DNA of 64,000 nucleotides from Erwinia sp. JUb26 (GTDB taxonomy: Bacteria > Pseudomonadota > Gammaproteobacteria > Enterobacterales > Enterobacteriaceae): the NCBI RefSeq assembly GCF_003751505.1, contig NZ_RJVB01000006.1:310001-374000 (forward strand), read 5' to 3'. The notes beneath the pieces are model-generated. The model was given only the letters and a program-made list of their open reading frames with translations. It was not told the origin of the DNA and searched no databases. The position numbers and the translations under genes were made by a program. The first letter of the stretch is position 1. Every line of letters begins with the position of its first letter. Of the stretch, positions 18,740-28,959 are shown in pieces.

Positions 18740-20221
18740 TCATCCCGGCAGGCGTCGCCTCAGACAGGCCAGAACCGGTGCAAACTTCTCCGCCATCTCG
18801 TGCTCTTCAACACAGGCATAGCCTAGCAGCAGACCGCGCCTGGCATTGCCCAGCAGGTAGTAGGCCGACAGCGGGCGGGTCAGCACGCCGTTCTGCTCCA
18901 GCTCGGCGCTGAGCGCCACATCGTCAATGTCAGCCGGCAGCGAAAGCACCAGATGCAGGCCCGCATTGCTCTGCTGGGCAATAAATCCCTCCCCCAACGT
19001 GTCGCGGATCACCCGCACCAGTTCGGCGCGGCGTCGGCTGTACAGCTGGCGCATTTTACGCACGTGGGCGGCGTAGTGCCCCTCACGGATAAACTCCGCC
19101 AGCGTCAGCTGCACCAGACCGTTGCCGCCGCGATACAGTTCGGAGTGGGCCATTTTCATCCGCGCCGCCAGCGGCTTCGGCACCACCATGTAGCTCAGCC
19201 GCAGCCCCGGATAGAGAGTTTTGCTGAAGGTGCCGAGATAGATCACCGGGGCATCCGGGGCCAGTCCCTGCAGCGCCGGGATCGGCGAATCGGCAAAGCG
19301 GAACTCGCCGTCGTAATCATCCTCAATCACCCAGCTTCCCGCCTGGCGGGCCAGGTCCAGCAGCTGATGCCGCCGCTGCAGGCTCATCACCGAACCCAGT
19401 GGGTACTGGTGCGAAGGCGTAACGCAAATAAGCCGTGGTGGCCGTGCATCAGCGTTAAAATCCGCCAGCATCAGACCTTCGTCGTCCACCGGTAGGGGCT
19501 GCAGCTCGATACCGTTCACCGCCAGCACGTTGCGGATCCCCCAGTAACCCGGCTCCTCAATCCACGCCCGATCGCCGGGATCGCAGAGCATTTTCGCCAG
19601 CAGATCCAGCGCCTGATGGGTCCCTGCGGTAACCAGGATTTGTTCCGGGGTACAGTTGACCGATCGGATCACCCGCAGATACTCCGCCAGCGCCTGCTGC
19701 AGCTGGAGGCAGCCGCCGTGGCTGGAGTAGCTTAATGCCTCGACCGGCATACGGCGGCTGAGCTTCAAGTGAATTTTTCGCCAGATATCATGCGGCATAT
19801 GGCTGACATCCGGCACGCCGGGCATAAACGCGCCCCACTGGTGCGGTCCTGCCCCGCTGCGCATCAGAAGGCGCGAGCCGCGGGTGGACAGCCGAACGAA
19901 GTTAAACGGTCGCAGGGCGGTAGCCGGAGCCACTTCCGCATCCGGCACGCTCTCAGGAAGCACCTCACAGACGAACGTTCCGCTTCCGGCACGGGTTTGC
20001 AGATAGCCCTCGGACTGCAGCTGCTCATAGGCCGCCAGCACGGTATTGCGGGAGACGGATAAATCTTTCGCCAGATCGCGGCTGGCAGGCAGTCGGCTGC
20101 CGGGGGCAATGGATCCATCCTGAATGGCACACTGCAAAACATCATACAGACGCTTGTTCAGCGTCCCCGACGGGGTCTGGCTCAGACGGGAGGCAAGCAG
20201 GTCACCGAGCAGTGTTCGCAA
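18740..20221 (-). CDS. MocR-family regulator (GntR-aminotransferase, GabR-like)
   Basis: Transcription factor of 493 residues joining an N-terminal GntR winged helix-turn-helix (about 12-80; LPASRDLAKDLSVSRNTVLAAYEQLQSEGYL) to a type I aminotransferase-like domain (about 120-490) that binds PLP but normally acts as a sensor. The PLP lysine lies in GTFSKTLYPGLRLSY (about residue 325). It is divergent, 122 bp away, from a GABA aminotransferase gene, the arrangement of gabR and gabT in Bacillus, where GabR senses PLP and GABA. Start is TTG at 20221 with AAGGA 7 nt upstream. The regulation is inferred from context. Paralogues such as PdxR and TauR share this architecture. Confidence 0.88.
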   Translation of the reverse strand: MRTLLGDLLASRLSQTPSGTLNKRLYDVLQCAIQDGSIAPGSRLPASRDLAKDLSVSRNTVLAAYEQLQSEGYLQTRAGSGTFVCEVLPESVPDAEVAPATALRPFNFVRLSTRGSRLLMRSGAGPHQWGAFMPGVPDVSHMPHDIWRKIHLKLSRRMPVEALSYSSHGGCLQLQQALAEYLRVIRSVNCTPEQILVTAGTHQALDLLAKMLCDPGDRAWIEEPGYWGIRNVLAVNGIELQPLPVDDEGLMLADFNADARPPRLICVTPSHQYPLGSVMSLQRRHQLLDLARQAGSWVIEDDYDGEFRFADSPIPALQGLAPDAPVIYLGTFSKTLYPGLRLSYMVVPKPLAARMKMAHSELYRGGNGLVQLTLAEFIREGHYAAHVRKMRQLYSRRRAELVRVIRDTLGEGFIAQQSNAGLHLVLSLPADIDDVALSAELEQNGVLTRPLSAYYLLGNARRGLLLGYACVEEHEMAEKFAPVLACLRRRLPG

Positions 20222-20343
20222 AATTGGTTCCTTGAAATAAAAAAAACTGGCTCTGGATTATAAAACCCCGAAAACGTTAAAAAGCAAGGAGAGCCTGAAA
20301 CTACGTGGCAGCGGCCACGATTCGCCAAACACGAGGGAATACC

Positions 20344-21606
20344 ATGAGCAACAGTGAAATACAGCAGCGTCGCCTGAATGCCACACCGCGCGGCGTGGGT
20401 GTGATGTGTGATTTTTATGCGGTCAAAGCTGAAAACGCCACGCTGTGGGACCACGAGGGACGCGAATATATCGACTTTACCGCCGGGATCGCGGTGCTGA
20501 ATACCGGGCATCGCCACCCGAAAGTGATGGCCGCGGTCAGCGAGCAGCTCGGCAGCTTCACCCACACTGCGTTCCAGGTTATCCCGTATGAAAACTACAT
20601 CGAGCTGGCCGAGCAGCTTAACCAGCGCGTTCCCATTGAGGGACAGAGCAAAACGACCTTCTTCTCCAGCGGCGCAGAGGCAGTGGAAAATGCGGTGAAA
20701 ATTGCCCGCGCGGCCACCGGACGCCCCGGCGTCATCGCCTTCAGCGGGGCCTTCCACGGCCGCACGCTGATGACCATGACCCTGACCGGAAAAGTCACCC
20801 CGTATAAAACCGCCTTCGGCCCATTCCCCGGTTCGGTGTTCCACGCTCGCTATCCCAACGCCCTGCACGGCTTCAGCGTTGACGACGCGTTGGAAAGCCT
20901 GGAAATGCTGTTCCGCTGCGATATCAGCCCGCAGCAGGTGGCGGCAATCATCTATGAACCTATCCAGGGCGAAGGCGGTTTTAATATCGCGCCACCGGAG
21001 TTCGTTCAGGCTCTGCGCGCCCTCTGCGATCGCCACGGCATTGTGATGATTGCCGATGAAATTCAGACCGGCTTCGCCCGCACCGGCAGGCTGTTCGCCA
21101 GCGAATATTACCCGGAGGCGAAACCGGACCTGATCACCATGGCCAAAAGCCTGGGCGGCGGCCTGCCGATTTCGGCGGTGGGCGGGAAAGCCGAACTGAT
21201 GGACGCACCGCTGCCGGGCGGGCTGGGCGGCACCTATGCCGGTAACCCGCTGGCCATCGCCGCGTCGCTGGCGGTGCTGAAGGTGATTGATGAAGAACAG
21301 CTGTGCGCCCGTGCGCTGAAGCTCGGTGCGGAGCTGGTGGAAACGCTGAACGCCAGCGGCAATCCGGCACTGGTTGAAGTACGCGCCCGCGGCTCCATGG
21401 TGGCGGCCGAATTCAACGATCCCACCAGCGGAAAACCGTCGCCGGAAATCGCCCGCGACATCCAGCAGCGAGCCCTGGCGCAGGGACTGATCCTGCTGAC
21501 CTGCGGCGTGCACGGCAACGTCATCCGCTTCCTCTATCCGCTCACCATTCCGGATGCCCAGTTCCGCCAGGCGCTGACGCTGCTGACCTCTTTATTACGG
21601 GCCTGA
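20344..21606 (+). CDS. puuE: 4-aminobutyrate aminotransferase, PuuE/GabT type
   Basis: Class III PLP aminotransferase converting GABA and 2-oxoglutarate to succinic semialdehyde and glutamate. The 420 residues resemble E. coli PuuE more than GabT: MSNSEIQQRRLNATPRGVGV at the start and LTCGVHGNVIRFLYPLTIPD near the end are PuuE-like. SSGAEAVENAVKIARA (about 109-124), ADEIQTGFARTGRLF (about 238-252) and the PLP lysine in MAKSLGGGLP (about 268) are present. Start is ATG 20344 with GAGGGA upstream. The divergent MocR gene and the following transporter suggest uptake and transamination of GABA or a polyamine-derived amine. No succinic semialdehyde dehydrogenase is in the window. Confidence 0.9.
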   Translation: MSNSEIQQRRLNATPRGVGVMCDFYAVKAENATLWDHEGREYIDFTAGIAVLNTGHRHPKVMAAVSEQLGSFTHTAFQVIPYENYIELAEQLNQRVPIEGQSKTTFFSSGAEAVENAVKIARAATGRPGVIAFSGAFHGRTLMTMTLTGKVTPYKTAFGPFPGSVFHARYPNALHGFSVDDALESLEMLFRCDISPQQVAAIIYEPIQGEGGFNIAPPEFVQALRALCDRHGIVMIADEIQTGFARTGRLFASEYYPEAKPDLITMAKSLGGGLPISAVGGKAELMDAPLPGGLGGTYAGNPLAIAASLAVLKVIDEEQLCARALKLGAELVETLNASGNPALVEVRARGSMVAAEFNDPTSGKPSPEIARDIQQRALAQGLILLTCGVHGNVIRFLYPLTIPDAQFRQALTLLTSLLRA

Positions 21607-21703
21607 CCGGCCCGGCCACAGGGAAGTGGCACAGATAGTGCAGGTAAGTCGCAACACAACAATAAGCCAATCAACAATTAACAGCCCCTCAGAGGATACT
21701 GGC

Positions 21704-22729
21704 ATGGTGAAGAAGTTAGCGGTACTGATTATTGCCGCCGTGGCAATGCAGGCTCAGGCGGAAAGCCTGACGGTCATTTCATTTGGCGGAACCAACAAGG
21801 ATGCGCAGGACAAAGCCTTTTACAAACCGTTTATCGCCGCAGGTAAAGGCAACATTGAGGCCGGTGAATACAATGGTGAAATGGCACGAATTCGTGCAAT
21901 GGTCGAAACCGGCCAGATCGGCTGGGATGTAGTCGAACTGGAAACGCCGGAGCTGAAGCGCGGCTGTGAAGAAGGCCTGTTTGAAACCCTCGACTGGAGC
22001 AAACTGGGCGGGAAAACCGATCTGATCCCGGCGGCGGTCAGCGAGTGCGGTGCCGGGATTTTCGTCTGGTCCACGGTGCTGACCTATGACGCGCAGAAGC
22101 TGAAGAAGGGCCCCACCAGCTGGGCGGATTTCTGGGATGTGAAAACCTTCCCCGGAAAGCGCGCGCTGCGTAAGAGCGCCAAATACACCCTTGAAATCGC
22201 CCTGATGGCAGACGGCGTGAAGCGTGAGGACGTGTATAACGTGCTGGCCACGCCGCAGGGTGTCGATCGTGCCTTTAAAAAGCTCGACCAGCTGAAACCT
22301 TACGTACAGTGGTGGGAATCCGGCGCACAGCCGCTGCAGTGGCTGGTTTCCGGCGACGTGGTGATGAGCTCGGCCTATAACGGCCGCATCGGTGCCGCAC
22401 AGGACGAAGGGCATGATTTCAAAATCGTCTGGGATAACGCCCTGTACGATCTGGACAACTGGGCCATCGTCAAAGGCTCCAAACATAAAGCGCTGGCCGA
22501 ACAGTTTATTGCCTTCGCCAACCAGCCGGAAAACCAGAAGGTCTACGCCGAAAATATCCCTTACGGCCCGGTCAATATCAAAACCAGCCCGCTGCTGGAC
22601 CCAGCCCGCCTGGCGAAGCTGCCTACCGCGCCGGATAACCTGGCGGTGTCCGTTCAGGTCGACAGCGATTTCTGGCTGGAGCACGGCGAAGATCTGGAAC
22701 AGCGCTTCAACGCCTGGGCTGCTAAATAG
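21704..22729 (+). CDS. PotD-type periplasmic binding protein (putative GABA/polyamine)
   Basis: Substrate-binding protein of a spermidine/putrescine-class ABC importer, 341 residues. It has a signal peptide (MVKKLAVLIIAAVAMQAQA, about 1-19) and then a PBP fold starting ESLTVISFGG, with WDVVELE (about 83) and SADFW/WADFWDV (about 139) motifs typical of PotD/PotF relatives. Start ATG 21704 has AGAGGA nine bases upstream. It follows puuE by 97 bp and precedes the two permeases, separated by a stem-loop that may allow higher SBP than permease expression. The substrate is inferred from the neighbouring aminotransferase. Confidence 0.87.
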   Translation: MVKKLAVLIIAAVAMQAQAESLTVISFGGTNKDAQDKAFYKPFIAAGKGNIEAGEYNGEMARIRAMVETGQIGWDVVELETPELKRGCEEGLFETLDWSKLGGKTDLIPAAVSECGAGIFVWSTVLTYDAQKLKKGPTSWADFWDVKTFPGKRALRKSAKYTLEIALMADGVKREDVYNVLATPQGVDRAFKKLDQLKPYVQWWESGAQPLQWLVSGDVVMSSAYNGRIGAAQDEGHDFKIVWDNALYDLDNWAIVKGSKHKALAEQFIAFANQPENQKVYAENIPYGPVNIKTSPLLDPARLAKLPTAPDNLAVSVQVDSDFWLEHGEDLEQRFNAWAAK

Positions 22730-22748
22730 TTCGCTTCCCCCGTTTAAT

Positions 22749-22781
22749 GCTGTAGCCGGTGGCTCGTTCCGCCGCTACAGC
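22749..22781 (+). repeat. Stem-loop between binding-protein and permease genes
   Basis: GCTGTAGC (22749-22756) and GCTACAGC (22774-22781) form an 8-bp stem with further partial pairing inside. Such hairpins after an SBP gene commonly protect the upstream mRNA from decay. The GCTGTAGCGG-like word recurs near other gene ends in this window. Confidence 0.6.
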
Positions 22782-22815
22782 CCGTCCGGCCCGGCAGGTT
22801 ATAAAGGAGCCAGCA

Positions 22816-24078
22816 ATGAGTCAAAACCCGGTAATGGAATCCCCCCGCCCACCCGCGCAGCCTGCGGCCTCTTTCAGCCAGGGCCTGCGCAAGACGGACG
22901 GCGGCAAAACCCGTCGGTCGCTGCTGCTGATTGCGCCATTGCTGATCTTTATCGTGGTCTGCTTTCTGTTCCCTATTCTCTCCATTCTCAGCAAAAGCGT
23001 GGAGAACCCGGAAGTCCATGACGGCCTGCCGCAGACCAGCGCCGCTCTGAGCCGCTGGTCCGGTAACAGCCTGCCCGACGAGGCGCTGTTCGCCACGCTG
23101 GGCAAGGAACTGGTTGCCGCCCGCGACGGTGGGCAGATCGCCGCCGTTGCCAAGCGCATGAGCTATGAAGACAGCGCCTTTCGCAGGATGATCGTCACCG
23201 CGCCACGACTGGTTCCGGCAGACGGCCAGCAGGTTAAAGCCGCGCTGATTGCCGGCCAGCCGCTGTGGGGCGAACTCAGCACCTGGCAGACGCTGAAGCG
23301 CGTCTCGGCACCGCTGACCGGCTACTATCTGCTGTCGGTGTTCGATCGTCAGGTGGATGTGAAAAGCGGCAAGGTACAGGCGATCCCCGCCGACAAAGCG
23401 CTGTACGTCAACGTTTTGCTGCGCACGCTGTGGATGGCGCTGGTGGTCACCCTGCTCTGCGTCGGGATTGGCTATCCGCTGGCCTACTGGCTGGCGAAAC
23501 AGCCGACCAACCGCGCCAACCTGCTGATGATTCTGGTGCTGCTGCCGTTCTGGACCTCGCTGATCGTGCGCACCGCCAGCTGGATCGTGCTGCTGCAGTC
23601 CGGTGGCCTAATCAACCGCGCGCTGATGGCCACCGGCATCATCGATCACCCGCTGACGCTGGTGTTTAACCGCATCGGGGTGTTTATCGCCATGACGCAT
23701 ATCCTGCTACCGTTTATCGTGCTGCCGCTGTACGCGGTGATGAAGGGTATCTCTCCGGCCTATGTGCGCGCAGCCATTTCGCTCGGCGCCCATCCGTTTC
23801 TCGCCTTCTGGCGCGTTTACGTTCCGCAGACCTGGGCCGGTATCGCCGCCGGTGCGCTGCTGGTGTTTATGATGGCGATTGGCTACTACGTGACGCCTGC
23901 CCTGCTCGGCGGCCCTGACGACCAGATGGTCAGCTATTTTGTGGCTTTCTTCACCAACAGCACCATGAACTGGGGGATGGCGGCCGCACTGGGCAGCCAG
24001 CTGCTGGTGATCGTTCTGCTGCTGTACATCGTTTATGTTCGCGTAACCCGCACCGCTGCCGAAGCGGCAGCCCATTAA
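22816..24078 (+). CDS. PotB-type ABC transporter permease
   Basis: Membrane subunit of the polyamine/GABA-type importer, 420 residues. A first membrane helix (about 35-58, LLLIAPLLIFIVVCFLFPIL) is followed by a long periplasmic segment of about 150 residues, typical of one PotB subfamily, then five helices forming the BPD_transp_1 core (about 205-405). The EAA-like coupling loop is AISLGAHPFLAFWRVYVPQT (about 318-337). Start is ATG 22816 after AAAGGAG; an upstream in-frame ATG lies within the hairpin region and is unlikely. The next permease gene begins 10 bp downstream. Confidence 0.88.
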   Translation: MSQNPVMESPRPPAQPAASFSQGLRKTDGGKTRRSLLLIAPLLIFIVVCFLFPILSILSKSVENPEVHDGLPQTSAALSRWSGNSLPDEALFATLGKELVAARDGGQIAAVAKRMSYEDSAFRRMIVTAPRLVPADGQQVKAALIAGQPLWGELSTWQTLKRVSAPLTGYYLLSVFDRQVDVKSGKVQAIPADKALYVNVLLRTLWMALVVTLLCVGIGYPLAYWLAKQPTNRANLLMILVLLPFWTSLIVRTASWIVLLQSGGLINRALMATGIIDHPLTLVFNRIGVFIAMTHILLPFIVLPLYAVMKGISPAYVRAAISLGAHPFLAFWRVYVPQTWAGIAAGALLVFMMAIGYYVTPALLGGPDDQMVSYFVAFFTNSTMNWGMAAALGSQLLVIVLLLYIVYVRVTRTAAEAAAH

Positions 24079-24088
24079 GGAGACCGCC

Positions 24089-24913
24089 ATGAGACAACAG
24101 GGAACCCTGATCCTGCGCCTGTGGAACAGCGCATTCAATTTCTACAGCGCCGCCGTACTGCTGTTTCTTATCGTGCCGATTCTGGTGATCGTGCCGCTGT
24201 CGTTTAACAGCAGCTCATTTCTCAGCTATCCGCTCAGCGGCTTTTCACTGCGCTGGTATCAGACCTTTTTCAATTCGCAGGAGTGGATTGGCGCGCTGGG
24301 CAACAGCCTGCTGATTGCTCCGCTGGCAACGCTGCTGGCCACGGTTCTGGGCGTTCTGGCCGCGATGGGCCTGGTGCGCGGCGAGTTCCGGGGTAAGGGG
24401 CTGGTGATGGCCATTCTGATCTCACCGATGGTGGCACCGGTGGTGATTATTGCCGTGGGGATGTTCTTCTTCTTCGCCAAACTGTCGCTGCTGAACAGCT
24501 ACATCGGGCTGGTGCTGGCTCATGCGCTGCTGGGCGTGCCGTTTGTGGTGATCACGGTGATGGCGGTATTAAAAAACTATGACACCTCACTGTCGCGGGC
24601 GGCGGCCAGCCTTGGCGCATCGCCGCTGCTCACCTTTCGTAAGGTCACGCTGCCGCTGATTGCGCCCGGCGTTTTTTCGGGTGCGCTGTTCGCCTTTGCC
24701 ACTTCGTTTGATGAAGTGGTGGTGACGTTGTTCCTTGCCAGCCCGCGCCAGCGTACGCTGCCGATCCAGATGTTTGCCGGTATTCGCGAAAATCTCGACC
24801 CAACAATTGCTGCCGCCGCCACGCTGATGATCGGGGCATCGCTTATTCTGCTGATCGTGATGGAGGTGCTGCGACGTCGCGGGGAGAAAATGCGCCACAG
24901 CCCGGCTCACTAG
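24089..24913 (+). CDS. PotC-type ABC transporter permease
   Basis: Second membrane subunit of the importer, 274 residues, about six helices (first at about 18-40). The EAA coupling loop is AAASLGASPLLTFRKVTLP (about 171-189) and the C-terminal part contains FDEVVVTLFLASPRQRTLP, characteristic of PotC/YdcV relatives. AAGGAG lies 7 nt before the ATG. It is the last gene of the puuE-SBP-permease-permease operon and ends before a bidirectional terminator shared with yfcD. Confidence 0.88.
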   Translation: MRQQGTLILRLWNSAFNFYSAAVLLFLIVPILVIVPLSFNSSSFLSYPLSGFSLRWYQTFFNSQEWIGALGNSLLIAPLATLLATVLGVLAAMGLVRGEFRGKGLVMAILISPMVAPVVIIAVGMFFFFAKLSLLNSYIGLVLAHALLGVPFVVITVMAVLKNYDTSLSRAAASLGASPLLTFRKVTLPLIAPGVFSGALFAFATSFDEVVVTLFLASPRQRTLPIQMFAGIRENLDPTIAAAATLMIGASLILLIVMEVLRRRGEKMRHSPAH

Positions 24914-24941
24914 CCGGTGACATTGCGTCGAGCACGGAGGT

Positions 24942-24970
24942 AAAAACGGGGCGCTGAGCCCCGGTTTATT
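24942..24970. terminator. Bidirectional terminator between permease operon and yfcD
   Basis: CGGGGC-GCTGA-GCCCCG (24947-24963) has five A immediately to its left, so it gives a T run for the minus-strand yfcD transcript. To its right is GTTTATTT, for the plus-strand operon. Confidence 0.85.
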
Positions 24971-24994
24971 TAGCGGAGATGATTCACCGTTGCT

Positions 24995-25510
24995 TTACTC
25001 ACCTTCGCCGTTGCGGGTCAGCCACAGCGACAGGGCCTTCAGCGAGTCGTCGGTAAATTCATCGCAACGGGCGGTGATCTCTTCCGGCGTCATCCAGATG
25101 ATTTCATCCACTTCCTCTTCTTGCATGGCGAACGGGCCGTGAGAAACGCAGCTGAACAATCCACCCCACACGCGGCAGTGCTCATCTTCGTAATAAAACA
25201 GACCGTGCTCAGCAAACGGGACGGCCGCAATGCCCAGCTCCTCTTCCGCTTCGCGACGTGCGGATTCCAGCATCTCTTCACCGCTCTGCACCACGCCGCC
25301 CGCCGTTGCGTCCAGCATGCCCGGCATGAAATCTTTGATCTCGGTACGACGCTGAACCAGAATTTTCCCCATACCATCGTGAACCACGATATAGGTCGCC
25401 CGGTGTCGTAAACACTGAGCTCGCATCTGTGCTCGGCTGGATTGGGCGATGACCTCGTTCTCTTCGTTAACGATATCGACCCACTCAGTGCCTGGCTCTT
25501 GCTCCACCAT
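24995..25510 (-). CDS. yfcD: Nudix hydrolase YfcD
   Basis: Putative Nudix-family hydrolase of 171 residues, close to E. coli YfcD (180) from [16 protein letters not shown] onward. The Nudix box [22 protein letters not shown] (about residues 70-91) has the expected REAEEEL glutamates. The substrate is not established; the family resembles isopentenyl-diphosphate isomerase-type Nudix proteins in fold. Start is ATG 25510 ([10 protein letters not shown]) with AAGGGA 5 nt upstream. E. coli has yfcE between yfcD and yfcF; it is missing here. Confidence 0.92.
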   Translation of the reverse strand: MVEQEPGTEWVDIVNEENEVIAQSSRAQMRAQCLRHRATYIVVHDGMGKILVQRRTEIKDFMPGMLDATAGGVVQSGEEMLESARREAEEELGIAAVPFAEHGLFYYEDEHCRVWGGLFSCVSHGPFAMQEEEVDEIIWMTPEEITARCDEFTDDSLKALSLWLTRNGEGE

Positions 25511-25633
25511 CCGTATCCCTTTTTGTTCTGGCGCTGTGCGCCGTGTGGTCATTATGATTCGCGGCGCAGCGCGATCCGCCTAAATTAATGATTAACGCCC
25601 CGCGACGCAATCATCAATTTGTGCGCATTCGGT

Positions 25634-26392
<759 letters not shown>

Positions 26393-26520
26393 TTATCTGC
26401 CCGTAACGCACTAAAAATCCATTGTTATCAGCCACCGTGCGCATTGTCACAGGTAGAGCTGCTATCTTCACCTATGCTGAAAGTGACCGTAACAGCGACT
26501 CAGCGAAAAGGATCAACAGC

Positions 26521-27423
26521 ATGCATATTCTGCTCACCGGCGGTACCGGGCTGATCGGCCAGCCGCTCGTTGCCCGTCTGCTTGAGAAGGGTCACGAGGT
26601 CAGCGTGGTGACCCGCAATGTGGCTGGCGCCAGAGAAAAACTTGGCGAGAAAGTCCGGCTGTGGTCCGGGCTGGAGAAGCAGCGCGATCTCAACGGCATT
26701 GATGCGGTGATTAATCTGGCCGGAGAGCCGATCGCCGCGAAGCGCTGGAGCGAGACGCAGAAACAGTTGCTGTGCAGCAGCCGCTGGCAGATCACCGAGC
26801 GGCTGGCCGCACTGATTGCCGCCAGTAGCACGCCGCCTGCGGTGCTGATATCGGGTTCCGCCACCGGCTTTTATGGCAATACCGGCGAGCTGGTGGTGAC
26901 CGAGGACGATCCCGGCCACGATGAGTTTACGCATCGCCTGTGTGATACCTGGGAGAAGCTGGCGATGCTGGCGGCAGGCGAGCACACCCGCGTCTGCCTG
27001 CTGCGGACCGGCGTGGTGCTGAGCCGTTCCGGCGGCGCGCTGGAAAAGATGAAGCTGCCGTTTAAACTGGGCGTCGGTGGGCCGCTCGGCAGCGGCAAAC
27101 AGTTTTTGCCGTGGATCCATATCGATGACATGCTGAACGGCATTCTCTGGCTGCTGGAGCATCCGACGCTGCACGGGCCGTTTAATCTGGTCGCACCCTA
27201 TGCGGTGCGCAATCAGCAGTTTGCCGCCGCGCTGGGCGAAGCGATGCACCGCCCTGCTATCGTCCGCACCCCGGCCAGCGCAATCCGCCTGCTGATGGGC
27301 GAATCCGCGGTGCTGGTGCTCGGCGGGCAGCACGTATTACCGCAGCGCCTGGAGGCGTCCGGTTTTCGTTTCCGCTGGTATGAGTTAGATGACGCGTTAG
27401 CCGACGTGATGGGTAAGCATTAG
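26521..27423 (+). CDS. yfcH: SDR39U1-type epimerase YfcH
   Basis: Predicted NAD(P)-binding nucleoside-diphosphate-sugar epimerase-like protein of 300 residues (297 in E. coli), related to SulA-like TIGR01777 proteins. The Rossmann motif is [11 protein letters not shown] (about 7-17), NLAGEPI lies at about 62-68, [13 protein letters not shown] at about 107-119 and the C-terminal DUF1731 region has [18 protein letters not shown]. Its biochemical role is unknown. Start is ATG 26521 with AAAGGA upstream. Convergent with hisP across a 37-bp hairpin-containing gap. Confidence 0.92.
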   Translation: MHILLTGGTGLIGQPLVARLLEKGHEVSVVTRNVAGAREKLGEKVRLWSGLEKQRDLNGIDAVINLAGEPIAAKRWSETQKQLLCSSRWQITERLAALIAASSTPPAVLISGSATGFYGNTGELVVTEDDPGHDEFTHRLCDTWEKLAMLAAGEHTRVCLLRTGVVLSRSGGALEKMKLPFKLGVGGPLGSGKQFLPWIHIDDMLNGILWLLEHPTLHGPFNLVAPYAVRNQQFAAALGEAMHRPAIVRTPASAIRLLMGESAVLVLGGQHVLPQRLEASGFRFRWYELDDALADVMGKH

Positions 27424-27424
27424 C

Positions 27425-27451
27425 AGGGGAAAGCGCACGTGGCTTTCCCCT
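27425..27451. terminator. Hairpin between convergent yfcH and hisP
   Basis: AGGGGAAAGC and GCTTTCCCCT form a perfect 10-bp stem with a 7-nt loop, filling the gap between the two stop codons. T runs are poor on either side, so termination strength is uncertain. Confidence 0.65.
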
Positions 27452-27460
27452 TACGGGCCG

Positions 27461-28234
27461 TTACTTCAGTGCACCGGATAAAAACTGCTGCAGACGGGCG
27501 CTTTTCGGGTTGTTAAACAGCTCGTTCGGCGCGCCTTCCTCTTCAATTTTCCCCTGATGCAGGAAAATCACGTGGCTGGAGACATGGCGGGCAAACTCCA
27601 TCTCATGGGTCACAACCACCATGGTTTTGCCCTCTTCCGCCAGCTTTTGCATAATGCGCAGCACTTCGCCCACCAGTTCAGGATCCAGCGCCGAAGTCGG
27701 CTCATCAAACAGCAGCACTTCCGGCTCCATCGCCAGCGCGCGTGCAATCGACACGCGCTGCTGCTGGCCGCCGGAAAGGTGCACAGGATATTTAGCCCGC
27801 GCCCGCTCGTCGATACCCACTTTGTCCAGATAGCGGATGGCCCGCTCGCGCGCTTCGCTTTTGCCCAGCCCCAGCACCTGAATCGGCGCTTCCATCACGT
27901 TCTCCAGCACCGTCATGTGGCTCCACAGGTTGAAGTGCTGGAACACCATGGTCAGCCGGGTACGCAGGGTGCGCAGCTGCTCTTTGTTGGAGACTTTCAG
28001 CTGGCCGTCTTTATCACGCACCAGGTGAATATTTTCATTATTCACCGAGATGGTGCCTTCGCTTGGCTTCTCCAGGAAGTTAATGCAGCGCAGGAAGGTA
28101 CTTTTACCCGAACCCGAAGAGCCGATAATACTGATGACATCGCCGGCATTCGCCTGTAGCGATACGCCCTTCAGCACCTCATGTTCACCATAGCGTTTGT
28201 GCAGTTCGGTAACGCTTAATTTATTTTCAGCCAT
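27461..28234 (-). CDS. hisP: Histidine/basic amino acid ABC transporter ATPase HisP
   Basis: ATP-binding subunit of the HisJQMP importer for L-histidine, lysine, arginine and ornithine. The 257 residues equal the length of E. coli HisP and are nearly identical: Walker [11 protein letters not shown] (about 38-47), [13 protein letters not shown] (about 98-110), signature [19 protein letters not shown] (about 153-171), Walker [14 protein letters not shown] (about 174-186), H-loop VTHE. It is the last gene of the hisJ-hisQ-hisM-hisP operon, 8 bp after hisM. Confidence 0.97.
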   Translation of the reverse strand: MAENKLSVTELHKRYGEHEVLKGVSLQANAGDVISIIGSSGSGKSTFLRCINFLEKPSEGTISVNNENIHLVRDKDGQLKVSNKEQLRTLRTRLTMVFQHFNLWSHMTVLENVMEAPIQVLGLGKSEARERAIRYLDKVGIDERARAKYPVHLSGGQQQRVSIARALAMEPEVLLFDEPTSALDPELVGEVLRIMQKLAEEGKTMVVVTHEMEFARHVSSHVIFLHQGKIEEEGAPNELFNNPKSARLQQFLSGALK

Positions 28235-28242
28235 AGTTTTAC

Positions 28243-28959
28243 TCAGTGTGACGAAGAAGGTTTAACGTGTGCCAGCCAGCGTTTTTCCGCTTTGCGGAAC
28301 AGGCTAATCAGCACATAGGAAATAATCAGATACAGCGCCGCCGCCAGTCCGAAGGCGATAAACGGCTGATAGGTTGCCGAGTTAATATCGCGCGCCACTT
28401 TCAGCAGGTCCGGCACGGTCGCGGTAAACGCCAGCGCCGTAGAGTGCAGCATCAGGATCACTTCATTACTGTAGGCGGGCAGCGCGGTGCGCAGCGCCGA
28501 AGGCATGATAATGCAGCGGTAAAGTTTGAAGGTGGAGAAACCGTAGGCGCGCGCGGCTTCAATCTCACCGTGCGGCACCGAGCGGATCGCCCCGGCAAAA
28601 ATCTCCGTGGTATAGGCACAGGTGTTCAGCGTAAAGGCCAGCAGCGTACAGTTCAGCCCGCTACGGAAGAACGCATTCAGCATCTCGGTGCCTTTGACGA
28701 TCTCCAGCGTGTACATGCCCGAATAGAACACCAGCAGCTGCACGTAAAGCGGCGTGCCGCGAAACACATAGGTAAACAGCCACACCGGGAACCACACGGC
28801 TTTGTGCTGCGAGACGCGGGCAATGGATAAAAACACCGCCATACAGCCGCCGATCACCACTGAAATAATCAGCAGCCACAGGGTCATCGCCACGCCGGTA
28901 AAGCGATAGCCGTCGGTCCACAGCAGGGCTTTCCAGTATTCCTGAACAATCTCAATCAT
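28243..28959 (-). CDS. hisM: Histidine/basic amino acid ABC permease HisM
   Basis: Inner-membrane permease of 238 residues with about five helices. The EAA loop ([22 protein letters not shown], about 131-152) docks onto His[23 protein letters not shown] is the family N-terminus. The start codon overlaps the hisQ stop (ATGA, 28956-28959), which implies translational coupling. Confidence 0.96.
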   Translation of the reverse strand: MIEIVQEYWKALLWTDGYRFTGVAMTLWLLIISVVIGGCMAVFLSIARVSQHKAVWFPVWLFTYVFRGTPLYVQLLVFYSGMYTLEIVKGTEMLNAFFRSGLNCTLLAFTLNTCAYTTEIFAGAIRSVPHGEIEAARAYGFSTFKLYRCIIMPSALRTALPAYSNEVILMLHSTALAFTATVPDLLKVARDINSATYQPFIAFGLAAALYLIISYVLISLFRKAEKRWLAHVKPSSSH

